A stretch of DNA of 26,628 bases from RGIG8775 sp045121195 (GCA_045121195.1 JBGVFO010000008.1:1-26628), one strand, 5' to 3'; shown: positions 14,404-22,455, counted from the stretch's first letter. Made by a program: numbers and translations. The notes: generated by a model from the letters alone, not told the origin.

Positions 14404-15786
14404 TTAGTCGTTGTTCTCCTTGGACTTGCCAAGAATCAGGTTGGTAATGATACCGAGGATCAAAGCACAAGCAGTGGTGGTGATGTAAACCTTTCCGATT
14501 GCCATTGCCATACCGCCGATACCTGTGATCAAAATAACAGAGGTGGTGAAGAGATTTCTGTTATCCTCAAGATTTACCTTCTGGATCATCTTAAGACCGG
14601 AAACGGCGATGAAGCCGTACAGGGTGACGCAAACGCCGCCCATAACGCAACCGGGGATGGAATCCAGGAAAGCAACGAAGGGAGAAACGAAGGAGATCAG
14701 CATCGAGAGGATCGCCGTGGTCGTGATGGTTACGATGGAAGCGTTTCTCGTGATAGCAACACAGCCAACCGACTCACCGTAGGTGGTGTTGGGGCATCCG
14801 CCAAAGAGAGCACCAACGAAGGAGCCAACGCCGTCTCCAAGAAGGGTTCTGGAGAGACCGGGATCCTCGGTGAGGTCGTGCTCAATGATGGTGGAGAGGT
14901 TCTTGTGGTCAGCCAGATGCTCTGCAAATACTACGAAAGCAACGGGCAGATACGCTACGGCAACGGTAGCAACGAAGGACAGGTTGAAGTCCTTCAGACC
15001 GTCGATCGCGGTAAGGAAGGTGAACTCGGGGAACGCCAGGAAGGTCTTGATACCTACGCCGTCGGCAACGAGATTGGTGAAGGGGGTAAAGTCAATAACG
15101 CGAAGCGCGTCATTGCCCGTAGCAATACCGATCACGGTGAAGATCAGAGCAACTGCGTAGCCGGCAAGGATACCGATAATGAAGGGGATCAGCTTCGCCA
15201 TCTTCTTTCCGTAAACGGAGCAGAGAACTACAACGACGAGGGTTACGAGCGCACACGCCAGGGAAACCCACGCCGATGTGGTCATAACGAAATAGGAGGA
15301 TACGCCGAAGCTTACCTTTGCACCGTAGGAGAATACGTCGCTGATCGCCGCGCCCGCGAGGGAAAGACCGATAAGAGCAACCGTGGGACCGATAACGACA
15401 GGAGGCATCAGCTTGTTGATCCAGTTGACACCGGCAAACTTAACCGCAATGGCGATAATCACGTATACAAGGCCTGCGAGAAGCGCACCGATGAGCAGAC
15501 CGAGATAGCCGAGCTGCATAGAAGCTGCACCGCCGAACGCCGCGCTCATAGAGCCGATGAAGGCGAAGGACGAGCCAAGGAATACGGGGCTACGGAACTT
15601 CGTGAAGAGTTGATAGATGATGGTACCTGCACCTGCACCGAAGAGTGCGGCGGAGGCTGTCATACCGTTTCCGACGATCGCGGGAACGGCGATGGTAGCT
15701 GCCATAATGGCGAGCAACTGCTGGAATGCGAAGACAAGCATCTGACCGAACTTCGGCTTGTCATTCACTTGGTAAACCAATTTCAT
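14404..15786 (-). CDS. Uracil permease (NAT/NCS2, UraA/PyrP-type)
   Basis: The 460-residue transporter of the nucleobase-ascorbate family has about fourteen predicted membrane segments. Key pieces are FQQLLAIMAATIAVP in helix 1, GSSFAFIG (71-78), VVIGPTVALIGLSL (130-143), FAEHLADHKN (287-296) and the signature GGCPNTTYGESVG (329-341). Glu289 and Glu338 sit where UraA has its uracil-binding glutamates. The TTYGE form points to the uracil branch and not the xanthine branch. A proton probably drives uptake. It has its own promoter and a long leader with a terminator-like hairpin. AGGAGG lies just before the ATG. Confidence 0.9.
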   Translation of the reverse strand: MKLVYQVNDKPKFGQMLVFAFQQLLAIMAATIAVPAIVGNGMTASAALFGAGAGTIIYQLFTKFRSPVFLGSSFAFIGSMSAAFGGAASMQLGYLGLLIGALLAGLVYVIIAIAVKFAGVNWINKLMPPVVIGPTVALIGLSLAGAAISDVFSYGAKVSFGVSSYFVMTTSAWVSLACALVTLVVVVLCSVYGKKMAKLIPFIIGILAGYAVALIFTVIGIATGNDALRVIDFTPFTNLVADGVGIKTFLAFPEFTFLTAIDGLKDFNLSFVATVAVAYLPVAFVVFAEHLADHKNLSTIIEHDLTEDPGLSRTLLGDGVGSFVGALFGGCPNTTYGESVGCVAITRNASIVTITTTAILSMLISFVSPFVAFLDSIPGCVMGGVCVTLYGFIAVSGLKMIQKVNLEDNRNLFTTSVILITGIGGMAMAIGKVYITTTACALILGIITNLILGKSKENND

Positions 15787-15799
15787 GTTTTCCTCCTGC

Positions 15800-15819
15800 T
15801 TGCGCGATTTTTGCGCGAT
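15800..15819 (-). repeat. 11-bp-period direct repeat beside the permease ribosome binding site
   Basis: On the minus strand, ATCGCGCAA occurs twice in direct repeat, at 15811-15819 and 15800-15808, spaced by eleven bases. The GCGC cores can also pair with each other as a four-pair hairpin. The repeat ends two bases before AGGAGG of the permease. A translational or protein-binding role is possible but unproven. Confidence 0.4.
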
Positions 15820-15868
15820 ATTAAATTTATCGACACGGGTGACCCCGAATCAACCACTGGGAAATCCT

Positions 15869-15948
15869 GCAAAAAAAGAAGGCCTTGCCCGGGCAAGACC
15901 TGATCTGCGCGCGCGCGGAGGCGCACGTAATATGGAAAGAACCTTGCC
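15869..15948 (-). promoter_or_regulatory. Attenuator-like terminator in the uracil permease leader
   Basis: Read on the minus strand, AGGTCTTGC (15901-15893) pairs with GCAAGGCCT (15888-15880) around CCGG, nine pairs with one G-U, followed by TTCTTTTTTT (15879-15870). This is an intrinsic terminator about 85 bases before the gene. Upstream, GGCAAGG (15948-15942) repeats the terminator's 3' arm and can pair with CTTGCC of the 5' arm, plus G-U pairs, excluding the terminator. This is the layout of terminator/antiterminator control, common for pyrimidine and purine genes in Firmicutes. I do not see a PyrR-binding loop or a purine riboswitch core. A short separate RNA ending here is an alternative. 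Confidence 0.65.
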
Positions 15949-15956
15949 GCAAAAAC

Positions 15957-15967
15957 TTCACTGTGAA
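15957..15967. promoter_or_regulatory. TTCAC-T-GTGAA dyad in the early permease leader
   Basis: A perfect odd palindrome, TTCACTGTGAA, covers 15957-15967. It lies about 7-17 bases after the expected start of the permease transcript, a place where a bound repressor would block elongation. No bound protein is known; the divergent RpiR-type regulator is a candidate. Confidence 0.4.
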
Positions 15968-15980
15968 TCTCTTTTTTGTT

Positions 15981-16009
15981 AGTATATCACAATCACGTAT
16001 CGATGTCAA
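15981..16009 (-). promoter_or_regulatory. Sigma-A promoter of the uracil permease
   Basis: Minus strand: -35 TTGACA (16009-16004), a 17-base spacer and -10 TATACT (15986-15981). An A-rich stretch lies upstream on the minus strand (about 16010-16050), like an UP element. Transcription should begin near 15974, giving a leader of about 188 bases. Confidence 0.85.
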
Positions 16010-16073
16010 TCGTTTTTTTGTGTTTTGTGTCGGTTTTTGTTGCTTTTGGAAACGGCTCCCTCGGAAAAAGGTG

Positions 16074-16102
16074 TTGACAAAAAGGCAAAGAAAGACTATA
16101 AT
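16074..16102 (+). promoter_or_regulatory. Consensus sigma-A promoter of the RpiR-cmk-ispH/rpsA operon
   Basis: TTGACA (16074-16079), a 17-base spacer and TATAAT (16097-16102) match the sigma-A consensus at all twelve positions. Transcription should start near 16109, about 40 bases before the RpiR-type gene. It is divergent from the permease promoter, with the two -35 boxes about 64 bases apart. Confidence 0.9.
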
Positions 16103-16148
16103 TGTTGTGTATGAAATTTGCAAGAACGCAAGGAAGGAGCTTCTTCTG

Positions 16149-17012
16149 ATGCCATCCAATCTGTTGAATATCATAGAGGACCGCTTCGAAGGATTCTCGA
16201 AGGGGCAAAAGAGCATTGCTCAATATATATTGGAACACTACGAGAAGGCGGCGTACATGACGGCCGCTAAGCTGGGAAGTCTGGCAGGCGTGTCCGAGTC
16301 TACCGTCGTGCGCTTTGCCGATGAGCTTGGCTATGCGGGCTATCCCGGGCTGCAGCGCGCTCTTAGGGAGCTGGTGAGAACCAACCTGACCTCCTTCCAG
16401 AGAGTAGAGGTCGCTGATACCATTATCGGTGACAAGGACGTGCTGGAGCAGGTCCTCCTTTCCGATGCGGAGAAGATTCGCCGTACGCTGGAGTCGATCG
16501 ATCGGGTCGCCTTTGATAAAGCGGTGGATAATATTATCAACGCCAAGAGGATATACATCATCGGTGTCCGCTCCTCGGCAACCCTTGCGGGATTCTTACA
16601 TTATAATCTTCAAATGGTATTTGACAATCTGACCCTGGTGCAGACCACGTCCGGCAATGAAATGCTGGAGCAGATCATGCGGGTCGGTGAGGGAGACGTG
16701 GTGATCGCCATCAGCTTCCCCCGATATTCCAAGCGGATCATCAAGGCGGTGGAATTTGCCAAGAAAAACGGTGCTGACGTGGTGGCGCTGACCGACAGAG
16801 CGACCTCGCCCATCGCCAAGGAAGCCGATCAGCTTTTGACGGCAAACAGCGATATGGCGTCCTTCGTGGATTCCTTGGTCGCGCCTCTGAGTATCATCAA
16901 CGCTATCATCGCGTCGGTGACCAAGAAAAAGCGCGAGGAGATCACCGAGCGCCTCAAAAAGCTGGAAGAAATCTGGGACGAATACGATGTGTATGATAAA
17001 GGAAGAGATTGA
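16149..17012 (+). CDS. RpiR/MurR-family transcription regulator (HTH + SIS)
   Basis: The 287-residue protein has an N-terminal helix-turn-helix domain (residues about 1-77; MTAAKLGSLAGVSESTVVRFADELGYAGYP at 37-66) and a sugar-phosphate-binding SIS domain (about 115-255) with RIYIIGVRSSATLAGFL and GEGDVVIAISFPRYSK. This family senses phosphosugars and mostly controls sugar or amino-sugar genes. The start at 16149 is preceded by AAGGAGC; the reading frame stays open further upstream, but that part lies before the promoter. It heads an operon of housekeeping genes, overlapping the next gene by 26 bases. Its effector and targets are not visible. Confidence 0.9.
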   Translation: MPSNLLNIIEDRFEGFSKGQKSIAQYILEHYEKAAYMTAAKLGSLAGVSESTVVRFADELGYAGYPGLQRALRELVRTNLTSFQRVEVADTIIGDKDVLEQVLLSDAEKIRRTLESIDRVAFDKAVDNIINAKRIYIIGVRSSATLAGFLHYNLQMVFDNLTLVQTTSGNEMLEQIMRVGEGDVVIAISFPRYSKRIIKAVEFAKKNGADVVALTDRATSPIAKEADQLLTANSDMASFVDSLVAPLSIINAIIASVTKKKREEITERLKKLEEIWDEYDVYDKGRD

Positions 17013-18252
17013 GCCTCGCCGCGTTGCCGTGATCGGTGGAGGAGCCGCCGGGATGATGGCGGCGATCAAGGCGGCAGATATGGGCGCTTCGGTCACGTTG
17101 TACGAAAAAAATGACCGTATGGGCAAGAAGCTTCGGATCACGGGTAAGGGAAGATGCAATCTGACCAATGACTGTGACATCGAGGAGTTTATGAGAAACG
17201 TTCCCACCAATCCTCGCTTTCTCTACGGTGCGTTGAACCGCTTTTCCCCCGAGGATACCAAGACGTTTTTTGAGGAGCTTGGCGTGCCGCTTAAAACCGA
17301 GAGGGGCAAACGGGTCTTTCCTTGCTCCGATCGGGCGCAGGATATTGTAGACGCGCTGGTTTCCGCTTGCCGCGAGCGAGGGGTAAGGTTCGTTCAAAAA
17401 AACATAACGGGACTTTTGGTTGAGGACGGCGCCGTTGCGGGTGTTCGCGCAGGAGAAGAAATCTTCCCCGGTGACGCAGTGATCGTTTGTACGGGCGGCG
17501 TTTCTTATCGCCAGACCGGCTCGGACGGCGCGGGATACCGCTTCGCAAAGCAAGTGGGTCTGCACGTTACGCCTACCGTTCCGTCCCTCGTTCCTATGGT
17601 ATCGAAGGACAAATGGTGTCCACAGATGCAGGGCTTATCTCTTAAAAACGTTTCCATGGAGATCTTTGATAAAGCGTCGAAAAAAACGGTGTTTACCGAC
17701 TTCGGCGAAATGATGTTTACCCATTTCGGACTCACGGGTCCGCTGGTACTTTCCGCTTCGGCGCATATTCCCGACATCGAATGGGGAAGGTACGAGGCGA
17801 GAATCGATCTGAAGCCCGCCCTCGACGCCAAGACCTTGGACACAAGGGTGCTTCACGATTTCTCCCAATACGCCAATCGGGATTTCGCCAACGCCCTTGA
17901 CAGGCTTTTGCCGCAAAAGATGATTCCCGTTGTGATCGCCCGTTCTGGGATCGATCCCCGAAAAAAGGTGAATTCCGTTACCAAGGAGGAGCGTCAGCGG
18001 CTGTGTGAGCTTCTCAAATGCTTTACCGTGTCCCTTGACGGATTCCGCCCTATCAATGAGGCGATCGTCACCAAAGGGGGCGTGGACGTGAAGCAGATCC
18101 GCCCGGGGACTATGTGCGCTAAGGAGATCTCGGGACTTTACTTTGCGGGTGAGGTTCTTGACGTAGACGCCTATACGGGCGGCTTTAATCTTCAAATCGC
18201 ATTTTCTACCGCTGTGGTCGCGGGCGAAAGCGCCGCTCTCGGCGAAGAATAA
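16987..18252 (+). CDS. HI0933-like NAD(P)/FAD-dependent oxidoreductase
   Basis: The 421-residue flavoprotein has the dinucleotide-binding motif GGGAAG (17-22), the family signature MGKKLRITGKGRCNLTN, and the C-terminal AGEVLDVDAYTGGFNLQIAFSTA, all typical of the HI0933/YhiN (BaiN-like, also annotated aminoacetone oxidase family) group. The exact reaction is not established for this clade. In many Clostridia this gene stands just before cmk, as here with one gene in between. The start is inside the regulator gene; ATG 16987 or 16993 are both possible, with no strong ribosome binding site, so coupled translation is likely. Confidence 0.9.
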   Translation: MCMIKEEIEPRRVAVIGGGAAGMMAAIKAADMGASVTLYEKNDRMGKKLRITGKGRCNLTNDCDIEEFMRNVPTNPRFLYGALNRFSPEDTKTFFEELGVPLKTERGKRVFPCSDRAQDIVDALVSACRERGVRFVQKNITGLLVEDGAVAGVRAGEEIFPGDAVIVCTGGVSYRQTGSDGAGYRFAKQVGLHVTPTVPSLVPMVSKDKWCPQMQGLSLKNVSMEIFDKASKKTVFTDFGEMMFTHFGLTGPLVLSASAHIPDIEWGRYEARIDLKPALDAKTLDTRVLHDFSQYANRDFANALDRLLPQKMIPVVIARSGIDPRKKVNSVTKEERQRLCELLKCFTVSLDGFRPINEAIVTKGGVDVKQIRPGTMCAKEISGLYFAGEVLDVDAYTGGFNLQIAFSTAVVAGESAALGEE

Positions 18253-18266
18253 TAAAGGAGAAAACT

Positions 18267-19100
18267 ATGAAATTTCAGTTTCTCGGAACGGCGGCTGCCG
18301 AAGGAATTCCCGCTCTCTTTTGTAATTGTGAGCGGTGCGCTCGCTCCCGTGAGATCGGCGGTCGCGCTCTTCGTACCCGTTCGCAGGCGATCATCGACGG
18401 CACCCTTCTGATCGATTTTCCTGCAGATACGTTAGCGCATACCTACCATAATAACATTGACCTTCTGAACGTGTCCGCGTGTCTTGTTACCCATACGCAC
18501 GAGGATCATCTGTATCCAAGCGACCTTGTTAACCTTCGTCCCGGCTTCGCGCATATGCCCGAGGGATGGCATATGCGCTTTTACGGATCGGAGAAGGTGG
18601 GAGCCAAGATCCTTCCCATGCTGCAGGGAAAAATTCTGGATATGGACGTGGCATCCTTTCACACCCTCGCGCCGTTTGAAACGGTAGAAGTCGGTCGCTA
18701 TACCGTCACGGCACTGCCGGGGCATCACGCGCCCTATTCGGGACCGCTTTTCTACCAGATATCCGACGGCGAAAAAACGGTGCTTTACGCGCACGATACT
18801 CATTATTTCTTCGATGAGGTGTGGAACTTCCTTGAGAAGACCAAGCCCCACTTCGATCTGGTATCGCTGGACTGCACCAACGCCACCTTGCCCTTGACCT
18901 ACGTGGGGCATATGGGGCTTGCGGAAAACGCGCAAGTCCGCGCTCGGATGCTGGAAATGGGACTTGCTGATGAAAAGACGGTTTTCGTTTGCAATCACTT
19001 TTCTCACAACGGCACGAACGTAGTGTATGATGATTTCGTCCCGCTTGCCGCCGCCGAGGGCTTCCTCGTTTCTTACGACGGTATGATTCTGAATATATAA
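18267..19100 (+). CDS. Metallo-beta-lactamase-fold hydrolase, PhnP-like
   Basis: The 277-residue protein carries the metal motif THTHEDH (H76, H78, D80, H81), further candidate ligands H153/H154 and D177, and H215 in GHMG. Near the N-terminus C19, C21 and C24 form a C-x-C-x2-C cluster like the structural zinc site of PhnP, a cyclic phosphodiesterase. Whether it acts on a cyclic phosphate cannot be said from sequence. There is no phosphonate gene nearby. AAAGGAGAAAAC precedes the ATG; it follows the flavoprotein gene by 14 bases and precedes cmk by 10. Confidence 0.85.
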   Translation: MKFQFLGTAAAEGIPALFCNCERCARSREIGGRALRTRSQAIIDGTLLIDFPADTLAHTYHNNIDLLNVSACLVTHTHEDHLYPSDLVNLRPGFAHMPEGWHMRFYGSEKVGAKILPMLQGKILDMDVASFHTLAPFETVEVGRYTVTALPGHHAPYSGPLFYQISDGEKTVLYAHDTHYFFDEVWNFLEKTKPHFDLVSLDCTNATLPLTYVGHMGLAENAQVRARMLEMGLADEKTVFVCNHFSHNGTNVVYDDFVPLAAAEGFLVSYDGMILNI

Positions 19101-19110
19101 AGGAGACAGT

Positions 19111-19785
19111 ATGTTTAAGATCGCAATAGACGGACCCAGCGGTGCGGGAAAAAGCAGCATCGCAAAGGCACTTGCCAAAACCATGGGCATTGTTTACGTG
19201 GATACGGGAGCCCTGTACCGCACCATCGGTTATTACGTTCGCAGCAAGGGCGTTGATCCCAAGAACGGCGAGGCGGTGACCAAGCTGTTGCCCGAGATCC
19301 ACATTGAAGTGAAATATGAGGACGGCTCGCAGTACGTGTACCTGAACGGAGAGAATCTCGGCGACAGGATCCGTGAGCCCGAGATCTCTATGTACGCGTC
19401 TGCCGTTTCCGCCATTCCTACCGTCCGTGAGTTTCTGCTGGAAACCCAGCGCTCCATCGCGCGCGTAAACAGCGTGGTAATGGACGGACGCGACATCGGC
19501 ACCGTGATTCTTCCCGACGCGGAGGTTAAGATCTTTCTGACCGCCTCCGACGAGTGCCGCGCAATGCGCCGTTGTCTTGAGCTGAAGGAGAAGGGAATGG
19601 AGACCTCCTACGAGGAGGTGCTTGCCGATATGCGCGAGCGCGATCATAACGATAAGAACCGCTCCGTGGCACCCGCCGTCCCCGCGCCCGATGCCATTTT
19701 CCTCGATAACTCGGGTTATACCGTGGAGGAGACCCTTGCCGAGGCAATGAAGATCATTAACGGAAAGCTGGCAAATATAAGATGA
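19111..19785 (+). CDS. cmk: Cytidylate kinase
   Basis: The 224-residue enzyme phosphorylates CMP and dCMP with ATP. It has the P-loop GPSGAGKS (8-15), YVDTGALYRTIGYY after it, the conserved MDGRDIGTVILPDA and the lid-like RERDHNDKNRSVAP, all cytidylate kinase marks. CMP recycling feeds phospholipid synthesis through CDP-diacylglycerol, which fits its overlap with plsC. AAAGGAGACAGT precedes the ATG. The gene overlaps plsC by four bases (ATGA). Confidence 0.96.
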   Translation: MFKIAIDGPSGAGKSSIAKALAKTMGIVYVDTGALYRTIGYYVRSKGVDPKNGEAVTKLLPEIHIEVKYEDGSQYVYLNGENLGDRIREPEISMYASAVSAIPTVREFLLETQRSIARVNSVVMDGRDIGTVILPDAEVKIFLTASDECRAMRRCLELKEKGMETSYEEVLADMRERDHNDKNRSVAPAVPAPDAIFLDNSGYTVEETLAEAMKIINGKLANIR

Positions 19786-20417
19786 AACGAAAGAGCGACA
19801 CCAAATTTCACCGATTTATCTGCTTCATTTTCAGCCCTCTTTTCCATTTTTTGTATCGGCTTCGCGTAGTTGGACGGGAGAATGAGCCGGAAAACGGCGG
19901 CTTTCTCGTTTGCTCCAACCATCTTTCCGCGGTGGATCCCATTTTGATCACCGCCGCGTTGTCCCATCAGGTTTGCTTTATGGGGAAGAAGGAGCTGTTC
20001 AAGATCCCGCTTTTGTCCTCCCTCATCCGTGCGCTGGGCGCGTTTCCCGTGGATCGGAAGGGCGGTGACGTCAGCGCGGTCAGAACCTCGATTCAGTTGC
20101 TGAGAGACGGACGTTGCGTGGGTATGTTTCCCCAGGGAACGCGTCAGCCGGGCAAGGATCCCCGCGAAACCGCGGTACGTAACGGCGCCGCTATGATCGC
20201 CTATCACGCCAATGCTACCATTCTCCCCGTTTTCATTCACCGCAAGAACCACACGCCGAAGCTGTTCCGCAAGACGACCATCGTGATCGGAAAGCCGATT
20301 CCTTTCTCCGAGTTTGCCTACGATCCCGAGGCGAAGGGGGAGTATAACCGAATCACAAAGGACGTATTCGACCGCATTTGTACGCTGGGAGAGGGGATCG
20401 AGCAATGCCAAAAGTAA
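19782..20417 (+). CDS. plsC: 1-acyl-glycerol-3-phosphate acyltransferase (PlsC family)
   Basis: The 211-residue membrane-bound acyltransferase has the catalytic H47-x4-D52 in NHLSAVDP, block II GAFPVDRKGGD (86-96), and block III FPQGTR (116-121). The usual glutamate of FPEGTR is Gln118 here. The family adds the second acyl chain to make phosphatidic acid. The HxxxxD box is intact, so activity is likely; the Gln may mark a lineage subtype, since I recall similar FPQG forms in some Clostridia. A hydrophobic N-terminus would anchor it. It overlaps cmk by four bases and the next gene by thirteen. Confidence 0.92.
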   Translation: MKRKSDTKFHRFICFIFSPLFHFLYRLRVVGRENEPENGGFLVCSNHLSAVDPILITAALSHQVCFMGKKELFKIPLLSSLIRALGAFPVDRKGGDVSAVRTSIQLLRDGRCVGMFPQGTRQPGKDPRETAVRNGAAMIAYHANATILPVFIHRKNHTPKLFRKTTIVIGKPIPFSEFAYDPEAKGEYNRITKDVFDRICTLGEGIEQCQK

Positions 20418-22444
20418 AGGTCGCGCAAAACGCAGGCTTTTGCTTTGGGGTCAAGCTTGCCGCCGATAAAATCGAAGAGGCGCTTCGACAGGGCAAGGAA
20501 ACCCGTCTGTTTACCCTGGGACACCTGATCCATAACGCCGTTTATAACGCAAGGCTGGAGGAGCAGGGGGTTCGCGCGGTTACGCTGAAGGAGATCGCAG
20601 AGATCGCCGCGGAAGCCACGGAGGAGGCGCCCGTGTGCCTTTTCGTCCGCGCCCACGGCATACCGAAGCAAACCGAAGAAACACTTCGCGCCCTTTGCCG
20701 AGCCTATCCGTATTTTTCCTTTGAGGATTGCACCTGCCCTCACGTAAAAAAGATCCACCGCATTGCCGACGAGCATTCGGGCGAGCAGAGCCTGTTTGTG
20801 CTGTTCGGTGACGAAAAGCACCCCGAGGTCGTGGGGATCATGAGCTACTTTGAGGGGGAAAAGTACGTTTTTGAAAGCCCGGAGCGTTTCGCGGAGACTG
20901 TGGAAAACGGCGAGTTGTGCAATTTGAACAAGAAAACTCCGATTTTTGCCCTTCAAACGACTTATAATTTGTCGAAGTGGAAAAAAACGCAAAAAGTTAT
21001 AAAAAAAGTCTGTACAAATCCCGTAATTTTTGATACAATATGTAATGTTACGGAAAAAAGACAGCTCGAGGCCGAAGAGCTGGCAAGAGAGAGTGACGCT
21101 ATGATCGTGGTAGGGGGCAGAGAGAGCTCCAACACCGCGAAACTGAGGGATATTTGCCTTGGGCAATGTCCCGATACCGTTCACATCGAGTCGCTTTCGG
21201 AATTGAGTCTTCTTGATCCGAACAGATACACCCACAAGAGCGTGGGAATCGTCGCAGGGGCGTCGACTCCGAGCGACATAATAGAGGAGGTTTACAAAAA
21301 AATGAGTGAACAAGAAAACTTTGCTCAAATGCTCGACGAATCATTCAAAACTTTAAATACAGGAGACACCGTTACCGGCATCGTAACCCATGTTACCGAT
21401 ACCGAGCTGCAGCTTGACCTCGGCACCAAAGTGACCGGCATTATCAAGGCTGAACAGATCACAGACGATACTTCTGTAGAGCTCACCGAGCAGTTCAAGG
21501 TGGGCGACACCGTAGAGGCGTTCGTTATCCGCGTAAGCGATATCGAAGGCGTTGCAGAGCTTTCCAAGAAGCGTGTTGATGCAGACAAGAACTGGATCAA
21601 GATCGTTGAGGCAAGCCAGAACGGTGATATCCTTGAGGGTAAGATCACGTCCGTTGTAAAGGGCGGTCTGGTTGCCATCGTGGATTCCGTTCGCGTATTT
21701 ATTCCCGCAGCACACTCCGGTGTTCCGCGTGACGGCGATCTCTCCGTTCTCGTTGGTACCACCGCAAAGCTGAAGGTGATCGAGGTTAAGGAGTACGGCA
21801 AGAAGGCTGTTGGCTCCATCCGTGTTGTTAAGAGAGAAGAGCAGCGCGCGAAGGAAGCAGAGTTCTGGGCAACCATCGAGGAAGGCAAGCAGTACACCGG
21901 TACCGTTAAGAGCATGACCAGCTACGGCGCGTTCGTAGATCTTGGCGGCGTTGACGGTATGGTACACGCAACCGAGCTTTCCTGGAAGCGTATCAAGAAC
22001 CCCGCAGAGGTTGTTGCGATCGGCGACGAGATCACGGTTTACGTTAAGAGCTTTGACGCTGAGAAGAAGCGCATCTCTCTTGGCTACAAGACCGAGGAGT
22101 CCAATCCTTGGGTGATCTTCAAGAATACATACATCGTTGGCGACGTTGTTTCGGTTAAGATCGTAAACATGATGCCCTTCGGTGCATTCGCAGAGATCGT
22201 AGACGGTGTAGACGGTCTGATCCACATTTCTCAGATCGCGCAGAAGCGCATTGAGAAGCCTGCTGACGTTCTTGAGATCGGTCAGGTTGTCGATGCCAAG
22301 ATCATCGACATCGACGATGAGAAGCAGAAGGTAAGCCTTTCCATCCGTGTTCTTCTTGACGAGGCACAGGCTGTTGAGGAGGCTATGCCCGAGGAGTATG
22401 CTGAGGAGATCCCCGCAGAAGAGGTTCCCGCAGACGCTGAATAA
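20405..22444 (+). CDS. ispH-rpsA: Fusion of HMBPP reductase (IspH) and ribosomal protein S1
   Basis: One 679-residue frame. Residues 1-295 are IspH, the 4Fe-4S enzyme that makes IPP and DMAPP in the MEP isoprenoid route: C13 in GFCFGV, C111 in DCTCPHVKK and C213 in DTICNVTEKRQ are the cluster ligands, with H43, H84, H139 and E141 in the active site. Residues about 318-648 hold four S1 RNA-binding domains (318-390, 406-476, 493-562, 577-648), then an acidic tail. Such fusions are known in Clostridia. The start ATG 20405 lies in plsC; the upstream frame extends to 20378 but gives no family sequence. Codon choice turns towards ribosomal-gene usage after residue 300, where a second start is well formed. 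Confidence 0.95.
   Translation: MPKVKVAQNAGFCFGVKLAADKIEEALRQGKETRLFTLGHLIHNAVYNARLEEQGVRAVTLKEIAEIAAEATEEAPVCLFVRAHGIPKQTEETLRALCRAYPYFSFEDCTCPHVKKIHRIADEHSGEQSLFVLFGDEKHPEVVGIMSYFEGEKYVFESPERFAETVENGELCNLNKKTPIFALQTTYNLSKWKKTQKVIKKVCTNPVIFDTICNVTEKRQLEAEELARESDAMIVVGGRESSNTAKLRDICLGQCPDTVHIESLSELSLLDPNRYTHKSVGIVAGASTPSDIIEEVYKKMSEQENFAQMLDESFKTLNTGDTVTGIVTHVTDTELQLDLGTKVTGIIKAEQITDDTSVELTEQFKVGDTVEAFVIRVSDIEGVAELSKKRVDADKNWIKIVEASQNGDILEGKITSVVKGGLVAIVDSVRVFIPAAHSGVPRDGDLSVLVGTTAKLKVIEVKEYGKKAVGSIRVVKREEQRAKEAEFWATIEEGKQYTGTVKSMTSYGAFVDLGGVDGMVHATELSWKRIKNPAEVVAIGDEITVYVKSFDAEKKRISLGYKTEESNPWVIFKNTYIVGDVVSVKIVNMMPFGAFAEIVDGVDGLIHISQIAQKRIEKPADVLEIGQVVDAKIIDIDDEKQKVSLSIRVLLDEAQAVEEAMPEEYAEEIPAEEVPADAE
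21011..21039 (+). promoter_or_regulatory. Possible promoter for rpsA inside the ispH part
   Basis: TGTACA (21011-21016), a 17-base spacer and TACAAT (21034-21039) lie in an AT-rich pocket within the ispH codons. The -10 box is 5 of 6 and the -35 box 4 of 6 to consensus. If active, the transcript would carry the internal ribosome binding site at 21285 and make S1 alone. The pocket codes for conserved residues (around C213), so composition alone may explain it. Confidence 0.4.
21285..21304 (+). promoter_or_regulatory. rpsA: Internal ribosome binding site and start for free S1
   Basis: A perfect AGGAGG (21285-21290) stands eleven bases before an in-frame ATG (21302), the 300th codon of the fusion and the exact junction between IspH and S1. 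The product from here, MSEQENFAQMLDESF onward to 22444, would be 380 residues, close to the free S1-like protein of Firmicutes. Both fused and free S1 may therefore be made. Confidence 0.65.
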
Positions 22445-22455
22445 TCAAAAAGCAG

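Noticed and set aside
14404..15786. Reading the permease as a xanthine permease
   Set aside because: The signature is TTYGE with FAEH, which belongs to the uracil branch; the xanthine branch has an NT-F/Y-rich motif without this glutamate pattern.
14878..15903. 341-codon + frame opposite the uracil permease
   Set aside because: It reads low-complexity polar sequence and is the antisense of a well supported transporter.
15885..16148. Upstream in-frame extension of the RpiR-type regulator
   Set aside because: The extension lies before the consensus promoter at 16074-16102 and adds no family sequence; ATG 16149 has a ribosome binding site and gives the normal family length.
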